Shown: positions 30,082 through 41,033, numbered from the stretch's first letter. The stretch is 64,000 nucleotides of DNA from Desulfobacter vibrioformis DSM 8776 (GCF_000745975.1 NZ_JQKJ01000001.1:310001-374000); one strand, 5' to 3'. Notes: generated by a model not told the origin, from the sequence alone. Program-made: numbers and translations.

Positions 30082-30714
30082 ATGATGAATGGATTGCTTG
30101 GAAAAAAAATCGGTATGACCAACGTGTTTGCTTCCGATGGACAGCTCGTTCCTGTTACAGTGCTGCAGGTTGGCCCCTGTGTCGTAACCCAGATAAAAAC
30201 GGAAGAGACAGACGGGTATACCGCCTTGCAGCTCGGGTTTGATGAAAAGCCGGTTGAGCGATTAAACAAACCCATTGCAGGACATTTAAAAAAAACATCG
30301 GACAAAGGGTTTCGGGTTTTAAGAGAATTTAGAGAAGAATCCGTTGACGACATAGAAGCCGGGGCGACCATCGGTGCTGATATGTTTTCAATTGGTGATA
30401 AAGTAACTGTGACCGGTATTTCCAAAGGTCGTGGTTTCCAGGGAACCATCAAACGTCATGGTTTTTCCAGGGGGCCTGAAAGTCACGGTAACCGGAATCA
30501 TAGAAAACCTGGCTCCATCGGCAACTCAGCATGGCCTGCAAAGGTAATTAAGGGAAAAAAATTGCCCGGTCATACAGGTGTGGATAAAGTTACGGTAAAA
30601 AATTTAACAATTGTAGATATTAAGCACGACGACAACCTTATCCTGGTAAAAGGTGCAGTTCCCGGTTTTAAAACCGGTGTTGTCGAGGTGCGCAAAGCTG
30701 ATGTAAAAAAATAA
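30082..30714 (+). CDS. rplC: 50S ribosomal protein L3
   Basis: A 210-residue L3 starting [16 protein letters not shown]. The conserved internal loop [20 protein letters not shown] and [20 protein letters not shown] is present. The gap to rplD (122 bp) is wide for this cluster. Confidence 0.97.
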   Translation: MMNGLLGKKIGMTNVFASDGQLVPVTVLQVGPCVVTQIKTEETDGYTALQLGFDEKPVERLNKPIAGHLKKTSDKGFRVLREFREESVDDIEAGATIGADMFSIGDKVTVTGISKGRGFQGTIKRHGFSRGPESHGNRNHRKPGSIGNSAWPAKVIKGKKLPGHTGVDKVTVKNLTIVDIKHDDNLILVKGAVPGFKTGVVEVRKADVKK

Positions 30715-30836
30715 GACAGTTTTCGACGCTGGGTTGATGATACCTCAGTGTCTGACCAAGTAGAAAAATAGCGGCTATGGGTATTGCAAATATTTCGCAG
30801 TGATGCATAGTCGATCAAAATTGAAGAGGAAGAATA

Positions 30837-31457
30837 ATGGCTGCTGTAGATGTATTCAACAGTACAGGTGCTAAAGTATCTGAAGTGGAGTTGCCTGACG
30901 AAATTTTCAGCATACCGGTCAAGACAAGTGTTCTTCACGACGTGGTTCGATCCCAGCTCGTTGCAAAACGGGAGGGGACTGCTGCGTCTAAGACCAGGGG
31001 TATGATTGCAGGTTCTACAAAGAAATTATTCAGACAGAAAGGGACTGGTAATGCCCGGGCCGGTAGCATAAAATCTCCTTTGCGTAAAGGTGGTGGTGTT
31101 ATCTTTGGTCCCAGTCCCAGATCCTATGAAATCAAAGTGCCGAAAAAAGTAAGAAAACTCGCCCTTAAAATGGCTTTAAGTGCAAAAGTATCAGACAGTC
31201 GGCTTTTTGTTGTTGACGCCCTTGAACTCCAAGAGATCAAAACAAAAGCACTGGCAAATGTACTTTCAGCACTGAATCTTGATGACCTTCTCATTGTTTC
31301 AGATACCGATGATACGAAACTTGCTCTGTCCTCCAGGAATATTCCGGATGTCAAAGTGATAAAGACAGAAGGTCTCAATGTTTATGACATTTTAAAGTTT
31401 AAAAACCTTCTGCTGGAAGAATCCAGTATTCAAAACATCAAAGGGAGGTTGAGCTGA
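30837..31457 (+). CDS. rplD: 50S ribosomal protein L4
   Basis: A 206-residue L4, which in other bacteria also represses the S10 operon. [20 protein letters not shown] and [20 protein letters not shown] form the loop lining the exit tunnel. The ATG follows GAGGAAGAATA. It ends one base before rplW. Confidence 0.97.
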   Translation: MAAVDVFNSTGAKVSEVELPDEIFSIPVKTSVLHDVVRSQLVAKREGTAASKTRGMIAGSTKKLFRQKGTGNARAGSIKSPLRKGGGVIFGPSPRSYEIKVPKKVRKLALKMALSAKVSDSRLFVVDALELQEIKTKALANVLSALNLDDLLIVSDTDDTKLALSSRNIPDVKVIKTEGLNVYDILKFKNLLLEESSIQNIKGRLS

Positions 31458-31458
31458 G

Positions 31459-31746
31459 ATGATTGAATATGACATCCTCCGTGGACCTGTGGTTACTGAG
31501 AAAACTACCCTTCAAAAAGAGCTGCTCAACCAGGTGACTTTTAAAGTTGCCAAGGATGCCAACCGGGTTGAAATTAAAAATGCCGTTGAAAAGGCATTCA
31601 ATGCACAAGTCAAACAGGTCAGAACCGTACAGGTTAAAGGCAAAACAAGACAACGTGGCAGAATTATCGGCAAAAAAAAGGACTGGAAAAAAGCCGTTGT
31701 CACTCTCATGCCCGGACAACGAATTGATTTTTTTGAAGGTGTGTAA
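31459..31746 (+). CDS. rplW: 50S ribosomal protein L23
   Basis: A 95-residue L23, located near the peptide exit and a docking site for trigger factor and SRP. It starts [17 protein letters not shown], and [20 protein letters not shown] is conserved. The AGGGAGG site lies within the rplD end, so the two are coupled. Confidence 0.97.
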   Translation: MIEYDILRGPVVTEKTTLQKELLNQVTFKVAKDANRVEIKNAVEKAFNAQVKQVRTVQVKGKTRQRGRIIGKKKDWKKAVVTLMPGQRIDFFEGV

Positions 31747-31758
31747 AGAGGTATTAAT

Positions 31759-32592
31759 ATGTCAACAATAGTTAAGACCAAGCCGACATCTCCGGGAAGA
31801 CGTGCTCAGGAGTATCTTTCTTTTGAAGAAATTACAAAAGACACTCCTGAACGAAGGCTGACTAAAAATCTCAATAAACGGTCGGGCCGGAATTCCTATG
31901 GAAGAATTACCGCCAAACACAGAGGCGGCGGCGCTAAGAAAAAATATCGTATTATCGATTTCAAAAGGGATAAAGACGGAATTCCAGCCAAGGTTTCTGC
32001 AATTGAATATGATCCGAACAGATCTGCCAGGATTGCCCTGTTGACCTACGCTGACGGTGAGAAAAAATATATTTTGGCTCCCCTTGATATCAAGGTCGGT
32101 GATATTCTTGAAACCGGGCCTGATGCTGATATTAAACCCGGGAACTGTCTGCCCCTTGAAAATATCCCCACCGGTACCCGAATTCATAATATTGAGTTGA
32201 AGCAGAACAAGGGTGGCCAGATTGTCAGAAGTGCCGGCGGATATGCCCGTCTCATGGCCAAAGAAGGGTCGTATGCCCAGATCCTGCTTCCTTCCGGTGA
32301 AGTCCGCATGATTCATGTTAAATGCAAAGCCACTGTCGGCCGTGTGGGAAATGAGAAACACAGCGATGTCAGCATCGGTAAAGCCGGACGTGCCAGGTGG
32401 ATGGGGAAACGGCCTTCGGTTCGTGGTGTGGCAATGAACCCTGTGGATCATCCCATGGGTGGCGGCGAAGGCCGTTCTTCAGGCGGGCGTCAGCCGTGTT
32501 CTCCCTGGGGCGTGCCTGCAAAGGGTAAAAAGACCCGCAATAATGCCAGAACAGATCAGTATATTGTTAAAAGAAGGGCTAAAAGGAAATAG
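31759..32592 (+). CDS. rplB: 50S ribosomal protein L2
   Basis: A 277-residue L2. The start is [39 protein letters not shown] and the C-terminal [20 protein letters not shown], with the histidine near the peptidyl transferase centre, are conserved. Confidence 0.98.
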   Translation: MSTIVKTKPTSPGRRAQEYLSFEEITKDTPERRLTKNLNKRSGRNSYGRITAKHRGGGAKKKYRIIDFKRDKDGIPAKVSAIEYDPNRSARIALLTYADGEKKYILAPLDIKVGDILETGPDADIKPGNCLPLENIPTGTRIHNIELKQNKGGQIVRSAGGYARLMAKEGSYAQILLPSGEVRMIHVKCKATVGRVGNEKHSDVSIGKAGRARWMGKRPSVRGVAMNPVDHPMGGGEGRSSGGRQPCSPWGVPAKGKKTRNNARTDQYIVKRRAKRK

Positions 32593-32602
32593 GTGATAAA
32601 TT

Positions 32603-32878
32603 ATGCCAAGATCATTAAAAAAAGGACCCTATATCGCGCCTGAGCTTCTTAAAAAAGTTCTTGAAGCCCAAAAGTCCAGCAGTAATAAAGTAATTAAAAC
32701 CTGGTCGCGCCGTTCTACTATTTTGCCTGAAATGGTCGGCAACACCTTTGCCGTTCATAACGGAAAAAAATTTATTCCTGTGTTTATCACGGAAAATATG
32801 GTGGGGCATAAACTTGGTGAATTTTCACCCACAAGAACTTATTGGGGTCATGCCGCAGATAAAAAAGCCAAACGCTAA
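32603..32878 (+). CDS. rpsS: 30S ribosomal protein S19
   Basis: A 91-residue S19: [39 protein letters not shown] and [20 protein letters not shown]. It lies 10 bp after rplB. Confidence 0.98.
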   Translation: MPRSLKKGPYIAPELLKKVLEAQKSSSNKVIKTWSRRSTILPEMVGNTFAVHNGKKFIPVFITENMVGHKLGEFSPTRTYWGHAADKKAKR

Positions 32879-32907
32879 TCTGCCATGATTTAGAGGGAAT
32901 TTAAGAT

Positions 32908-33234
32908 ATGGAAGTTAAAGCGACTACAAGATATACAAGAATCTCAGCGTTAAAGCTTCGGCTGCCCATCAGCCAGATCAAGGGCAAAAATGCGGGCCAG
33001 GCGCTGACTCTCTTGAAGTTCATGCCTTTAAAAGCCGCAGACATCATGTATAAGACCCTGCAGTCTGCCATTGCCAATGCCGAACATAACAACGAGATGG
33101 ATGTTGATAAACTGATAGTGAAAAATGTGATTGTTGATCAGGGACCATCCATGAAACGATTCAGGCCGCGGGCAAGGGGAAGAGCTGCCCGTATTCTAAA
33201 AAGAACCAGTCATATAACAGTGGTGGTAGAATAA
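32908..33234 (+). CDS. rplV: 50S ribosomal protein L22
   Basis: A 108-residue L22 with the extended loop lining the exit tunnel ([20 protein letters not shown]). Erythromycin-relevant loop residues look ordinary. It is followed by rpsC after 25 bp. Confidence 0.97.
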   Translation: MEVKATTRYTRISALKLRLPISQIKGKNAGQALTLLKFMPLKAADIMYKTLQSAIANAEHNNEMDVDKLIVKNVIVDQGPSMKRFRPRARGRAARILKRTSHITVVVE

Positions 33235-33259
33235 ACCGTCTAAACAAGGAGGCAAAGGC

Positions 33260-33913
33260 TTGGGCCAGAAAGTAAATCCTACCGGATTAAGATTAGGCAT
33301 TATCAGGACTTGGGATTCCCGGTGGTACGCTGACAAAGAGTACGCAAACTTTGTCGAAGAAGATTTCAAAGTAAGAAAATTTTTGAAACAGAAATTATAC
33401 CACGCCGGTATCTCCAAAATTGAAATTGAACGATTTTCCAAGCAGATCAGGCTCAGGGTTTTTGCAGCCAGGCCCGGCATCATTATCGGCAAAAAGGGTG
33501 CAGAGATCGCGCTGCTGAAAAATGAGCTTGAAAAAATGCTTAATCCTGAAGTCTTGATTGATATCAAAGAGGTCAGAAGACCTGAAACCGACGCACAGCT
33601 GGTGGCGGAAAATATTGCAAGCCAGCTTGAAAAACGCATCGCCTTCAGAAGGGCAATGAAAAGAAGCGTTTCCTCTGCCATGAGATTCGGGGCAAAAGGT
33701 ATTAAAATTATCTGCTCCGGTCGTCTGGGTGGTGCTGAAATGGCCAGAACCGAATGGTACAAGGAAGGCAGAATCCCTTTGCATACGCTTAGAGCCGATG
33801 TGGATTACGGATTCATTGAAGCCAAGACCACCTATGGTGCCATTGGTATTAAGGTGTTCATATTCAAGGGGGAAGTGTTAAGCCCCGGTGAACAGACTCT
33901 GGCAACTAATTAG
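33260..33913 (+). CDS. rpsC: 30S ribosomal protein S3
   Basis: A 217-residue S3. It begins at TTG with an AGGAGGCAAAGGC site, giving [23 protein letters not shown] domain ([20 protein letters not shown]) lies near residue 75. The C-terminal [19 protein letters not shown] is conserved. Confidence 0.98.
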   Translation: MGQKVNPTGLRLGIIRTWDSRWYADKEYANFVEEDFKVRKFLKQKLYHAGISKIEIERFSKQIRLRVFAARPGIIIGKKGAEIALLKNELEKMLNPEVLIDIKEVRRPETDAQLVAENIASQLEKRIAFRRAMKRSVSSAMRFGAKGIKIICSGRLGGAEMARTEWYKEGRIPLHTLRADVDYGFIEAKTTYGAIGIKVFIFKGEVLSPGEQTLATN

Positions 33914-33936
33914 ACGCAATAAGGAGAAATTAGCAA

Positions 33937-34347
33937 ATGCTGAGTCCCAGAAATATCAAATACCGCAAACAATTCCGTGGCAGAACCAAAGGAATGCCCA
34001 CGAGGGGCAATACATTGAGTTTTGGAGATTATGGACTCCAGGCCGTGGAATGCGGATATATAAATGCAAGACAGATTGAGGCGGCCAGGGTCGCGATGAC
34101 CAGAAAGGCAAAAAGGCAGGGTAAAAGCTGGATTCGTTTTTTTCCTGATCACCCCGTTACCAAGAAGCCGGCTGAAGTTAGAATGGGTAAAGGTAAAGGC
34201 GCAACAGATGCCTGGGTAGCAAGGGTAAAGCCGGGCAAAATTCTCTATGAAATGGAAGGTGTTGACAGAGAATTGGCCAAAGAAGCCTTAAGGCTGGCGG
34301 CCAGAAAACTTTCCGTAAAAACCCGATTTGTGGAAAGGAGAAAATAA
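33937..34347 (+). CDS. rplP: 50S ribosomal protein L16
   Basis: A 136-residue L16 starting [40 protein letters not shown] is the conserved core. Its TAA shares a base with the rpmC ATG (TAATG). Confidence 0.98.
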   Translation: MLSPRNIKYRKQFRGRTKGMPTRGNTLSFGDYGLQAVECGYINARQIEAARVAMTRKAKRQGKSWIRFFPDHPVTKKPAEVRMGKGKGATDAWVARVKPGKILYEMEGVDRELAKEALRLAARKLSVKTRFVERRK

Positions 34348-34547
34348 TGTTTAAGGCCAGTGAAATCAGAGACATGGATGCAGGCCAGATTAAAGATAAG
34401 ATCGTTGAGCTTAAAAAGGAACTGTTTAAACTTCGTTTCCAGAGTAATGTAGGTCAGCTCACGAATACGGCCAATCTGTCCAGTGTAAGAAAAGACATTG
34501 CCAGACTTTACACGATTTCCAAAGAAATGAATGTCAAAATTAGCTAA
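34347..34547 (+). CDS. rpmC: 50S ribosomal protein L29
   Basis: A 66-residue L29, a two-helix protein: DAGQIKDKIVELKKELFKLR followed by NTANLSSVRKDIARLYTIS. It overlaps the rplP stop by one base. Confidence 0.96.
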   Translation: MFKASEIRDMDAGQIKDKIVELKKELFKLRFQSNVGQLTNTANLSSVRKDIARLYTISKEMNVKIS

Positions 34548-34550
34548 TTA

Positions 34551-34823
34551 ATGAGTACTGATATGGAAACTACAAAAAAAAATAAAAAAGAGCTGATTGG
34601 TCTGATCGTGTCCGACAAAATGGATAAGTCCGTGGTGGTCAGGGTTGAAAGATTTGTACAGCATACGGTGTACAAAAAGTACATCAAACGCTACAAAAAA
34701 TATCATGCCCATGATGAGCAGAATGACTGCAGAATTGGTGACGAAGTCAAAATTATCGAAACCAGGCCGCTGAGTAAACACAAACGGTTTCGGGTGACTG
34801 AAATTGTTAAAAAAGCGGTCTAG
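34551..34823 (+). CDS. rpsQ: 30S ribosomal protein S17
   Basis: A 90-residue S17 with [20 protein letters not shown] and [20 protein letters not shown]. The start is uncertain: ATG at 34551 or 34563. Neither has a clear ribosome binding site, so it probably depends on coupling with rpmC, three bases upstream. Confidence 0.95.
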   Translation: MSTDMETTKKNKKELIGLIVSDKMDKSVVVRVERFVQHTVYKKYIKRYKKYHAHDEQNDCRIGDEVKIIETRPLSKHKRFRVTEIVKKAV

Positions 34824-34841
34824 TGTCTAAGGAGTTGAATA

Positions 34842-35210
34842 ATGATTCAAAGTGAAACCAGACTGACAGTCGCTGACAATTCAGGCGCCAAGGAACTGTA
34901 CTGTATTAAAGTCCTTGGTGGGTCTAAAAGAAGATACGCCACCATCGGAGATGTTATCGTTGTTTCCGTAAAAGAGGCTATTCCCAATTCAAAGGTCAGC
35001 AAAGGGGACGTGGTCCGGGCTGTTATTGTCAGAACCAAAAAAGAGATATCCCGGCCCGACGGATCATCCATCCGTTTTGATGATAATTCCGCGGTTGTAA
35101 TTAACAAGAATAACGAGCCGGTGGGAACCCGTATTTTCGGACCAGTGGCAAGAGAACTTCGGGCAAAGCGTTTTATGAAGATCATTTCTCTTGCACCGGA
35201 CGTACTTTGA
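34842..35210 (+). CDS. rplN: 50S ribosomal protein L14
   Basis: A 122-residue L14 starting [20 protein letters not shown] and ending [16 protein letters not shown]-like (here [16 protein letters not shown]). AAGGAGTTG precedes the ATG. Confidence 0.98.
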   Translation: MIQSETRLTVADNSGAKELYCIKVLGGSKRRYATIGDVIVVSVKEAIPNSKVSKGDVVRAVIVRTKKEISRPDGSSIRFDDNSAVVINKNNEPVGTRIFGPVARELRAKRFMKIISLAPDVL

Positions 35211-35239
35211 TCCACGGTCAGGGAGAACAGAATTAAGTC

Positions 35240-35560
35240 ATGAAAATAAGAATAAAAAAAGACGATAAAGTCAAGGTATTGACCGGCAAGGACAAAGGTA
35301 AGATCGGCACGGTACTCAAGGTTGTCCAAAAGAAAAACCGGATTGTTGTGGAAAATATCAACATGGTTAAAGTTCATCAGAGACCTTCCCAGGCAAATCC
35401 CCAGGGGGGCATTGTTGAAAAACCCATGCCCATGGACGTGTCCAATCTTATGCTGATGTGTAACTCCTGTGTAAAACCGACCCGTATCGGAATCAAAGAG
35501 CTGGAAGATGGAAAACGGGTAAGAGTCTGTAAAAAATGCAATCAGCAGATAGACTCATAA
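35240..35560 (+). CDS. rplX: 50S ribosomal protein L24
   Basis: A 106-residue L24 with the KOW motif [20 protein letters not shown] near the start. Towards the C-terminus two CxxC pairs ([10 protein letters not shown] and RVCKKCNQQ) form a zinc ribbon, which only some bacterial L24 proteins have. Confidence 0.97.
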   Translation: MKIRIKKDDKVKVLTGKDKGKIGTVLKVVQKKNRIVVENINMVKVHQRPSQANPQGGIVEKPMPMDVSNLMLMCNSCVKPTRIGIKELEDGKRVRVCKKCNQQIDS

Positions 35561-35582
35561 CACCAAAGCCTGGAGAAAATAA

Positions 35583-36122
35583 ATGAGTACGCTTAAGGAA
35601 ACGTATACCAATGAAGTGGTTCCCGCACTGATGGGTGAGTTTAACTACACGAATCTGTGCCAGGTGCCCAAGTTGGAAAAGATTGTACTGAATATGGGGC
35701 TTGGCGAAGCGGTCAGAAACCCGAAAATTGTTGAAACAGCAGCCCAGGAACTTGGATTGATTGCAGGGCAGAAAGCGGTAATCACCCGCGCAAAAAAACC
35801 CATTGCCAACTTTAAATTGCGTGCGGATCTTCCCATTGGCTGCAAAGTGACCCTTAGACGGGAAAAAATGTATGACTTTCTTGACAGACTGATCAACATC
35901 GCACTTCCCCGTGTAAGAGATTTTAGAGGCATTTCCGGAAAAGCATTTGATGGCCGTGGCAATTACAGTTTAGGCATCACGGAGCATATCATTTTTCCTG
36001 AAATTGAATATGATAAGACCGACGCTATCAAGGGCCTCAACGTAACGGTTGTCACCACAGCCAAAACCGATGAAGAAGGGAAATCATTCCTTAAATTGAT
36101 GGGAATGCCCTTTAAAAATTAA
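35583..36122 (+). CDS. rplE: 50S ribosomal protein L5
   Basis: A 179-residue 5S-rRNA-binding protein. [20 protein letters not shown] and [20 protein letters not shown] are conserved. It ends IGMPFKN-like (LMGMPFKN). Confidence 0.98.
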   Translation: MSTLKETYTNEVVPALMGEFNYTNLCQVPKLEKIVLNMGLGEAVRNPKIVETAAQELGLIAGQKAVITRAKKPIANFKLRADLPIGCKVTLRREKMYDFLDRLINIALPRVRDFRGISGKAFDGRGNYSLGITEHIIFPEIEYDKTDAIKGLNVTVVTTAKTDEEGKSFLKLMGMPFKN

Positions 36123-36143
36123 GGACCTAAGGAGGAAGATCGT

Positions 36144-36329
36144 TTGGCTAAAAAAGCTTTAATCGCAAAGGCACAAAGAAAACCCAAATTTGGTGTACGG
36201 GCTTACAACAGGTGTCCTTTATGCGGTAGACCACGTGCGTTTATTAGAAAAGCTGGTATCTGTAGAATCTGTTTTAGAACGCTTGCCTCACAAGGTAAAC
36301 TGCCGGGCGTAACCAAGTCTTCTTGGTAA
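36144..36329 (+). CDS. rpsN: 30S ribosomal protein S14, zinc-binding type
   Basis: A short 61-residue S14 (type Z) with C24, C27, C40 and C43 ([20 protein letters not shown]). It starts at TTG with AAGGAGGAAGATCG upstream and ends [11 protein letters not shown]. Confidence 0.97.
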   Translation: MAKKALIAKAQRKPKFGVRAYNRCPLCGRPRAFIRKAGICRICFRTLASQGKLPGVTKSSW

Positions 36330-36398
36330 TGTATCCTAGGCAGTATATCCAGATTCTAACGATTATTTTAATATCAGCTTATTTAAGGAGATTTTCAA

Positions 36399-36797
36399 AT
36401 GGCAACTAGTGATCCCATTGCAGACATGCTGACCATAATCAGAAATGGTGGCAAGGCAGGTCTGTCCAAGGTGGATATCCCCGGATCCAAGATTAAACTT
36501 GAAGTGGTGCGGGTGCTTAAGAAACAAGGGTATATCAAAGATTACAAATTTCTAGAAAACCAAACCCAGGGTGTTATCCGGGTGGCCTTGAAATATGTTT
36601 CAGAAGGCAAACCCTCTATTTTTGGTATCCAGCGCGTCAGCAAACCCTCTTGCAGGGTGTATGCTAAATCAAAAAATATCAAGCCGGTATTAAATGGCCT
36701 AGGTATTTCCATCATTTCGACTTCTAAGGGGTTGATGACCGACAAGCAGGCAAGAGAAGCAAAGGTCGGCGGTGAAATTCTTTGTAACGTTTGGTAA
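36399..36797 (+). CDS. rpsH: 30S ribosomal protein S8
   Basis: A 132-residue S8: MATSDPIADMLTIIRNGGKA, the C-terminal ISIISTSKGLMTDKQAREAK and GGEILCNVW. In other bacteria S8 represses the spc operon. It lies 69 bp after rpsN. Confidence 0.98.
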   Translation: MATSDPIADMLTIIRNGGKAGLSKVDIPGSKIKLEVVRVLKKQGYIKDYKFLENQTQGVIRVALKYVSEGKPSIFGIQRVSKPSCRVYAKSKNIKPVLNGLGISIISTSKGLMTDKQAREAKVGGEILCNVW

Positions 36798-36812
36798 GAC
36801 AGGAGCTATAAG

Positions 36813-37355
36813 ATGTCCAGAATAGGAAAAAAGCCGGTTCAGCTTCCAGATAAGGTTCAAATCACCCTTGATGGCGATATCATCAATGTCAAAGGGCCTA
36901 AAGGCAGTCTTGACCGCAAGCTGCATCCGGCAGTCAATATTGAGATTGACAACCAGGTGTTGAGTGTATCCACAGACACCGCTGATAAAAAGAAAGTGGC
37001 ACTGCAGGGGCTTTTCAGGTCTCTTATTTTTAATATGGTGCATGGTGTCACGCAAGGTTATGAGAAAAAACTGGTACTTTCAGGCATTGGTTACCGGGCT
37101 GAGACCAAAGGAAAAAATCTGGTGCTTTCTGTCGGGTATTCAAACCCTGTGGATTTCGCCCTTCCTGATGGTGTGGCTGCAGCGGTTGACAAAAACGTCG
37201 AAGTGACCCTTACCAGTATCGATAAAGAGCTTTTGGGGCAAGCCGCAGCAAACATCAGAGCGATTAGACCTCCCGAGCCTTATAAAGGCAAAGGCATTAT
37301 GTATGCTGACGAAAGAATTATCAGAAAAGCAGGTAAGACTGCTGGTAAAGATTAA
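36813..37355 (+). CDS. rplF: 50S ribosomal protein L6
   Basis: A 180-residue L6 starting MSRIGKKPVQLPDKVQITLD. The C-terminal RPPEPYKGKGIMYADERIIR is the rRNA-binding signature. Confidence 0.98.
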   Translation: MSRIGKKPVQLPDKVQITLDGDIINVKGPKGSLDRKLHPAVNIEIDNQVLSVSTDTADKKKVALQGLFRSLIFNMVHGVTQGYEKKLVLSGIGYRAETKGKNLVLSVGYSNPVDFALPDGVAAAVDKNVEVTLTSIDKELLGQAAANIRAIRPPEPYKGKGIMYADERIIRKAGKTAGKD

Positions 37356-37374
37356 AAGGTGGGGAATATAGATT

Positions 37375-37743
37375 ATGGCAAATACATCACCAAGGCTGGT
37401 CGCACGGCTTAAAAGAAAAAAACGGATCAGAAAAAATATATTTGGTAATCAGGAACGTCCCCGACTGAGCGTTTTCAGAACAGCCAAACATATTTACGCC
37501 CAGATCATAGACGACACCAAAGGTGTTACGCTGGTCGCAGCGTCAACCCTTGACAAAGAATATAAAGATACCCCCATTGAGGGGAAAAAACAGGATGTTG
37601 CAAAGACTGTGGGCAACCTTATCGGCAAAAGGGCAATGGATAAAGGAATTAAAAAGGTTGTTTTTGACCGGAATGGGTTCCTTTTTCATGGACGCGTAAA
37701 AGCACTTTCAGACGGGGCCCGGGAAGCCGGTCTTGAATTCTAA
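37375..37743 (+). CDS. rplR: 50S ribosomal protein L18
   Basis: A 122-residue 5S-rRNA-binding protein with [40 protein letters not shown] and the end EAGLEF. It is followed by rpsE after 17 bp. Confidence 0.98.
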   Translation: MANTSPRLVARLKRKKRIRKNIFGNQERPRLSVFRTAKHIYAQIIDDTKGVTLVAASTLDKEYKDTPIEGKKQDVAKTVGNLIGKRAMDKGIKKVVFDRNGFLFHGRVKALSDGAREAGLEF

Positions 37744-37760
37744 ATTAAGGAGGAACACCC

Positions 37761-38261
37761 TTGGCAAGACAACAACAGCAGATGGAAGATACCGGTCTGA
37801 TCGATAAGGTCGTTAGAATAAACCGTGTTGCGAAGGTCGTTAAAGGTGGCCGGAATTTTACCTTCACTGCCCTGGTTGTGGTAGGTGATGGTGAAGGCAG
37901 CGTGGGATATGGACTGGGAAAGGCCCAAGAAGTTCCTGAAGCCATTAGAAAGGGAATGGATAAAGCCAAACGAAATATGAAAAAAGTCGCTATCCTGAAT
38001 GGCACGGTTCCCTTTGAAGTTTTGGGTCACGCCGGATCAGGCCGGGTTCTTCTCAAACCGGCTTCTCCCGGTACAGGACTGATTGCCGGTGGCGGTATTC
38101 GTGCGGTCCTTGAAGCAGCCGGGGTCACCGATATTTTAACCAAGTGTATTGGTTCCCACAACACCCAGAACATTGTAAGAGCCACCATGGCCGGCCTCCA
38201 GTCCTTGTGTACCAAGGAGGAAGTTGCCAAAAGACGCGGGCTTAAACCTGAGGAAATATAA
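37761..38261 (+). CDS. rpsE: 30S ribosomal protein S5
   Basis: A 166-residue S5 with [20 protein letters not shown] and [20 protein letters not shown], the dsRBD-like N-domain. It begins at TTG behind AAGGAGGAACACCC. Confidence 0.98.
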   Translation: MARQQQQMEDTGLIDKVVRINRVAKVVKGGRNFTFTALVVVGDGEGSVGYGLGKAQEVPEAIRKGMDKAKRNMKKVAILNGTVPFEVLGHAGSGRVLLKPASPGTGLIAGGGIRAVLEAAGVTDILTKCIGSHNTQNIVRATMAGLQSLCTKEEVAKRRGLKPEEI

Positions 38262-38272
38262 AGAGGCGGACA

Positions 38273-38455
38273 ATGGCTGATAAAATTAAAATTACGCAGA
38301 TAAGAAGCACCATCGGGCGTCCTGCAAAGCATGGACGGATTATTCGCTCCCTTGGCATTAAACGGATGCATCACACTGTGGAGCACGATAATACCCCTGT
38401 GATTATGGGGCAGGTGGAAAAGGTTTCACACCTTGTGAAAGTAGAGGAGGTTTAG
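38273..38455 (+). CDS. rpmD: 50S ribosomal protein L30
   Basis: A 60-residue L30: IKITQIRSTIGRPAKHGRII and RSLGIKRMHHTVEHDNTPVI. Its TAG is one base before the rplO ATG. Confidence 0.97.
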   Translation: MADKIKITQIRSTIGRPAKHGRIIRSLGIKRMHHTVEHDNTPVIMGQVEKVSHLVKVEEV

Positions 38456-38456
38456 G

Positions 38457-38900
38457 ATGCAGTTACATGATCTGGCACCAGCTCCCGGAAGCAGAAAAAA
38501 TAGAAAAAGAATCGGGCGTGGTCCTGGTTCCGGTATGGGAAAAACGTCCACCAAAGGTCATAAGGGCCTTAAGGCACGTTCCGGCGGATCTGTCCGCCCC
38601 GGTTTTGAAGGTGGACAAATGCCCATTTACAGGCGGCTGCCCAAACGCGGGTTTAAAAATTATATGTTTAAAACCCATAATGCAGTGCTGAACGTTCAGG
38701 ATCTTGACCGGTTTGATGACGGTACTCAAATCACCGAGGCCGTTCTTCGGGAAGCCGGTCTTGTGAAAGGTTCTGTGGACGGTGTTAAACTTCTTGGGAA
38801 TGGTGAGGTGACCAAGAAGTATATTCTGAAAAATATTTTGGTTTCCCAGAGTGCGAAAGAAAAAATTGAAACTGCCGGTGGCAGCGTAGAATTAGCGTAA
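38457..38900 (+). CDS. rplO: 50S ribosomal protein L15
   Basis: A 147-residue L15 with the glycine-rich GRGPGSGMGKTSTKGHKGLK and GFEGGQMPIYRRLPKRGFKN. The ribosome binding site AGAGGAGG lies inside the rpmD end. Confidence 0.98.
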   Translation: MQLHDLAPAPGSRKNRKRIGRGPGSGMGKTSTKGHKGLKARSGGSVRPGFEGGQMPIYRRLPKRGFKNYMFKTHNAVLNVQDLDRFDDGTQITEAVLREAGLVKGSVDGVKLLGNGEVTKKYILKNILVSQSAKEKIETAGGSVELA

Positions 38901-38919
38901 GGTATAAGGAACAGTCTCA

Positions 38920-40239
38920 ATGATCCAGAACAGCTACCAGAATATGCTCAAATTGCCGGAACTGAAGCGCAAAATATTGATAACGCTCGCCTTGCTTTTT
39001 GTTTACCGGGTCGGGGTGCATGTACCGACACCCGGTATTGACGGCGCAGCATTGGAATCTTTTTTTGCATCGGCCTCAGGCACTTTATTCTCCATGTTCA
39101 ACATGTTTTCTGGAGGAGCGTTGCAGCGGCTCTCTATTTTTGCCCTGGGTATTATGCCTTATATTAGTGCTTCCATTATTCTGGAACTTATGACCGTGGT
39201 TATTCCCTATCTTGAACAGCTCAAAAAAGAAGGGGATGCCGGCCGTAAAAAGAAAACCCAGTTAACCCGGTATGGAACCGTTGTTTTAAGCGCCATACAG
39301 GGGTTTGGTATTGCGGTCGGCCTTGAATCCATGACATCTCCTGCCGGTGTTCCCATTGTACCCTATCCTGGGTGGGGATTCAGACTGATCACCATTATCA
39401 CCCTGACAGCGGGAACCGCATTTATCATGTGGCTTGGTGAGCAGATTACCGAAAGGGGAATCGGCAACGGGATCTCTTTGATCATTTTTGCCGGTATTGT
39501 CGCAAATATGCCATCAGCAGGTATTAAAGTGGGACAGCTTTTGAGTACGGGTGAGATGGGGTTGTTTTCAATCCTCATTCTGATTCTATTGATGGTTGCG
39601 GTAATTGCCGCCATTATTTTCATGGAACAGGCCCAGCGCAGAATTCCGGTCCACTATGCCAAACGTGTGGTCGGCAGAAAGATGTATGGCGGACAAACTT
39701 CGCATCTTCCGCTTAAGATCAATACATCCGGCGTTATCCCGCCCATTTTTGCTTCCTCCATCATCATGTTTCCCACCACACTGGCCCAGTTCATCAATTT
39801 GCCGATTATGCAGACCGTGGCGGGCATGTTCAGTCCGGGAACAATCTGGTATTACCTGTTATATATTGGTTTTATCGTGTTCTTCTGCTTTTTTTATACC
39901 GCAGTTCAGTTCAACCCTGAAGATGTGGCCGAAAATATGAAAAAGAACGGTGGATACATCCCGGGCATTCGTCCGGGAAAGCGGACAGCTGAGTATATCG
40001 ATAAAGTGCTTACAAGGATTACTGTAGGCGGTGCGATTTATGTTTCGGCGGTTTGTGTATTACCCACTGTATTGATGAATAAGTTTAACGTCCCTTTTTA
40101 TTTCGGCGGGACAGCGTTGTTGATTGTTGTTGGTGTTGCTATTGATACCATTTCCCAGATAGAGTCACATTTGATTACCAGCAATTATGACGGATTTCTG
40201 GGACGCTCCGGAAATAAACGGATTAAAAGCCGGTCCTGA
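38920..40239 (+). CDS. secY: Preprotein translocase subunit SecY
   Basis: A 439-residue channel protein with ten membrane segments. LFVYRVGVHVPTPGID starts TM1; ISASIILELMTVVIPYLEQL, GNGISLIIFAGIVANMPSAG and GGYIPGIRPGKRTAEYIDKV are conserved. adk and map, which often follow secY, are absent; infA follows after 30 bp. Confidence 0.98.
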   Translation: MIQNSYQNMLKLPELKRKILITLALLFVYRVGVHVPTPGIDGAALESFFASASGTLFSMFNMFSGGALQRLSIFALGIMPYISASIILELMTVVIPYLEQLKKEGDAGRKKKTQLTRYGTVVLSAIQGFGIAVGLESMTSPAGVPIVPYPGWGFRLITIITLTAGTAFIMWLGEQITERGIGNGISLIIFAGIVANMPSAGIKVGQLLSTGEMGLFSILILILLMVAVIAAIIFMEQAQRRIPVHYAKRVVGRKMYGGQTSHLPLKINTSGVIPPIFASSIIMFPTTLAQFINLPIMQTVAGMFSPGTIWYYLLYIGFIVFFCFFYTAVQFNPEDVAENMKKNGGYIPGIRPGKRTAEYIDKVLTRITVGGAIYVSAVCVLPTVLMNKFNVPFYFGGTALLIVVGVAIDTISQIESHLITSNYDGFLGRSGNKRIKSRS

Positions 40240-40269
40240 TATGGCACCACAAAGGAGAAGATTTTAGTT

Positions 40270-40488
40270 ATGGCCAAAGAAGAGCCCATTAAAGTAGACG
40301 GTAAAGTCCTTGAAACACTTCCCAATGCCATGTTCAAGGTTGAGCTGGAAAATAAGCATGTTCTGCTGGCACATATTTCTGGGAAAATGAGAATGCATTT
40401 TATAAAAATACTTCCCGGCGACAGGGTGACTGTGGAAATTTCTCCCTATGATCTGAGCCGTGGCAGAATAACCTACCGGTATAAATAA
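40270..40488 (+). CDS. infA: Translation initiation factor IF-1
   Basis: A 72-residue OB-fold protein: [40 protein letters not shown] and [15 protein letters not shown]. It lies between secY and rpmJ. Confidence 0.98.
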   Translation: MAKEEPIKVDGKVLETLPNAMFKVELENKHVLLAHISGKMRMHFIKILPGDRVTVEISPYDLSRGRITYRYK

Positions 40489-40510
40489 AATTGAAATGAG
40501 GAGCAGTTAG

Positions 40511-40624
40511 ATGAAAGTCAGAGCATCCGTAAAAAAAATTTGCAGGAACTGCAAAGTTATTAAAAGGCGCGGTGTTATTAGAGTTATTTGTGTGAACAAG
40601 CGCCATAAACAGCGTCAGGGATAG
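40511..40624 (+). CDS. rpmJ: 50S ribosomal protein L36, zinc-binding type
   Basis: A 37-residue protein ([20 protein letters not shown] start, end [11 protein letters not shown]). C11, C14, C27 and H32 give the zinc-binding form. ATG follows ATGAGGAGCAGTTAG. Confidence 0.97.
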   Translation: MKVRASVKKICRNCKVIKRRGVIRVICVNKRHKQRQG

Positions 40625-40638
40625 GAGGATAGAAAAAT

Positions 40639-41007
40639 TTGGCACGTATAGCTGGAGTTGACTTACCAAAAGATAAGCATGCGTGGATCGCTTTAACCTA
40701 TATCTATGGTATTGGGCGCAGCAGGTCTATGCAGATACTTGAAAAAACGGGAATTGAACCCACAATCAAGGCCGACGATCTGACCGAAGAGCAGGCAAAT
40801 GAAATCAGGAAGGTCATTGATGCCGAGTTCAAGGTTGAAGGTGAACTGCGTTCTGAAGTGTCCATGAATATTAAACGATTGATGGATCTAGGATGTTACA
40901 GGGGACTGCGTCATCGTAAAGGCCTGCCCTGCCACGGGCAGCGGACCAGTACCAACGCCAGAACCAGAAAAGGTCCCAAGCGCGCGGCAGTGAAAAAGAA
41001 AAAGTAG
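40639..41007 (+). CDS. rpsM: 30S ribosomal protein S13
   Basis: A 122-residue S13: [39 protein letters not shown] and [20 protein letters not shown]. It starts at TTG behind AGGAGG, 14 bp after rpmJ. Confidence 0.98.
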   Translation: MARIAGVDLPKDKHAWIALTYIYGIGRSRSMQILEKTGIEPTIKADDLTEEQANEIRKVIDAEFKVEGELRSEVSMNIKRLMDLGCYRGLRHRKGLPCHGQRTSTNARTRKGPKRAAVKKKK

Positions 41008-41033
41008 GACTTAAATAATAAGGGATAACAATT

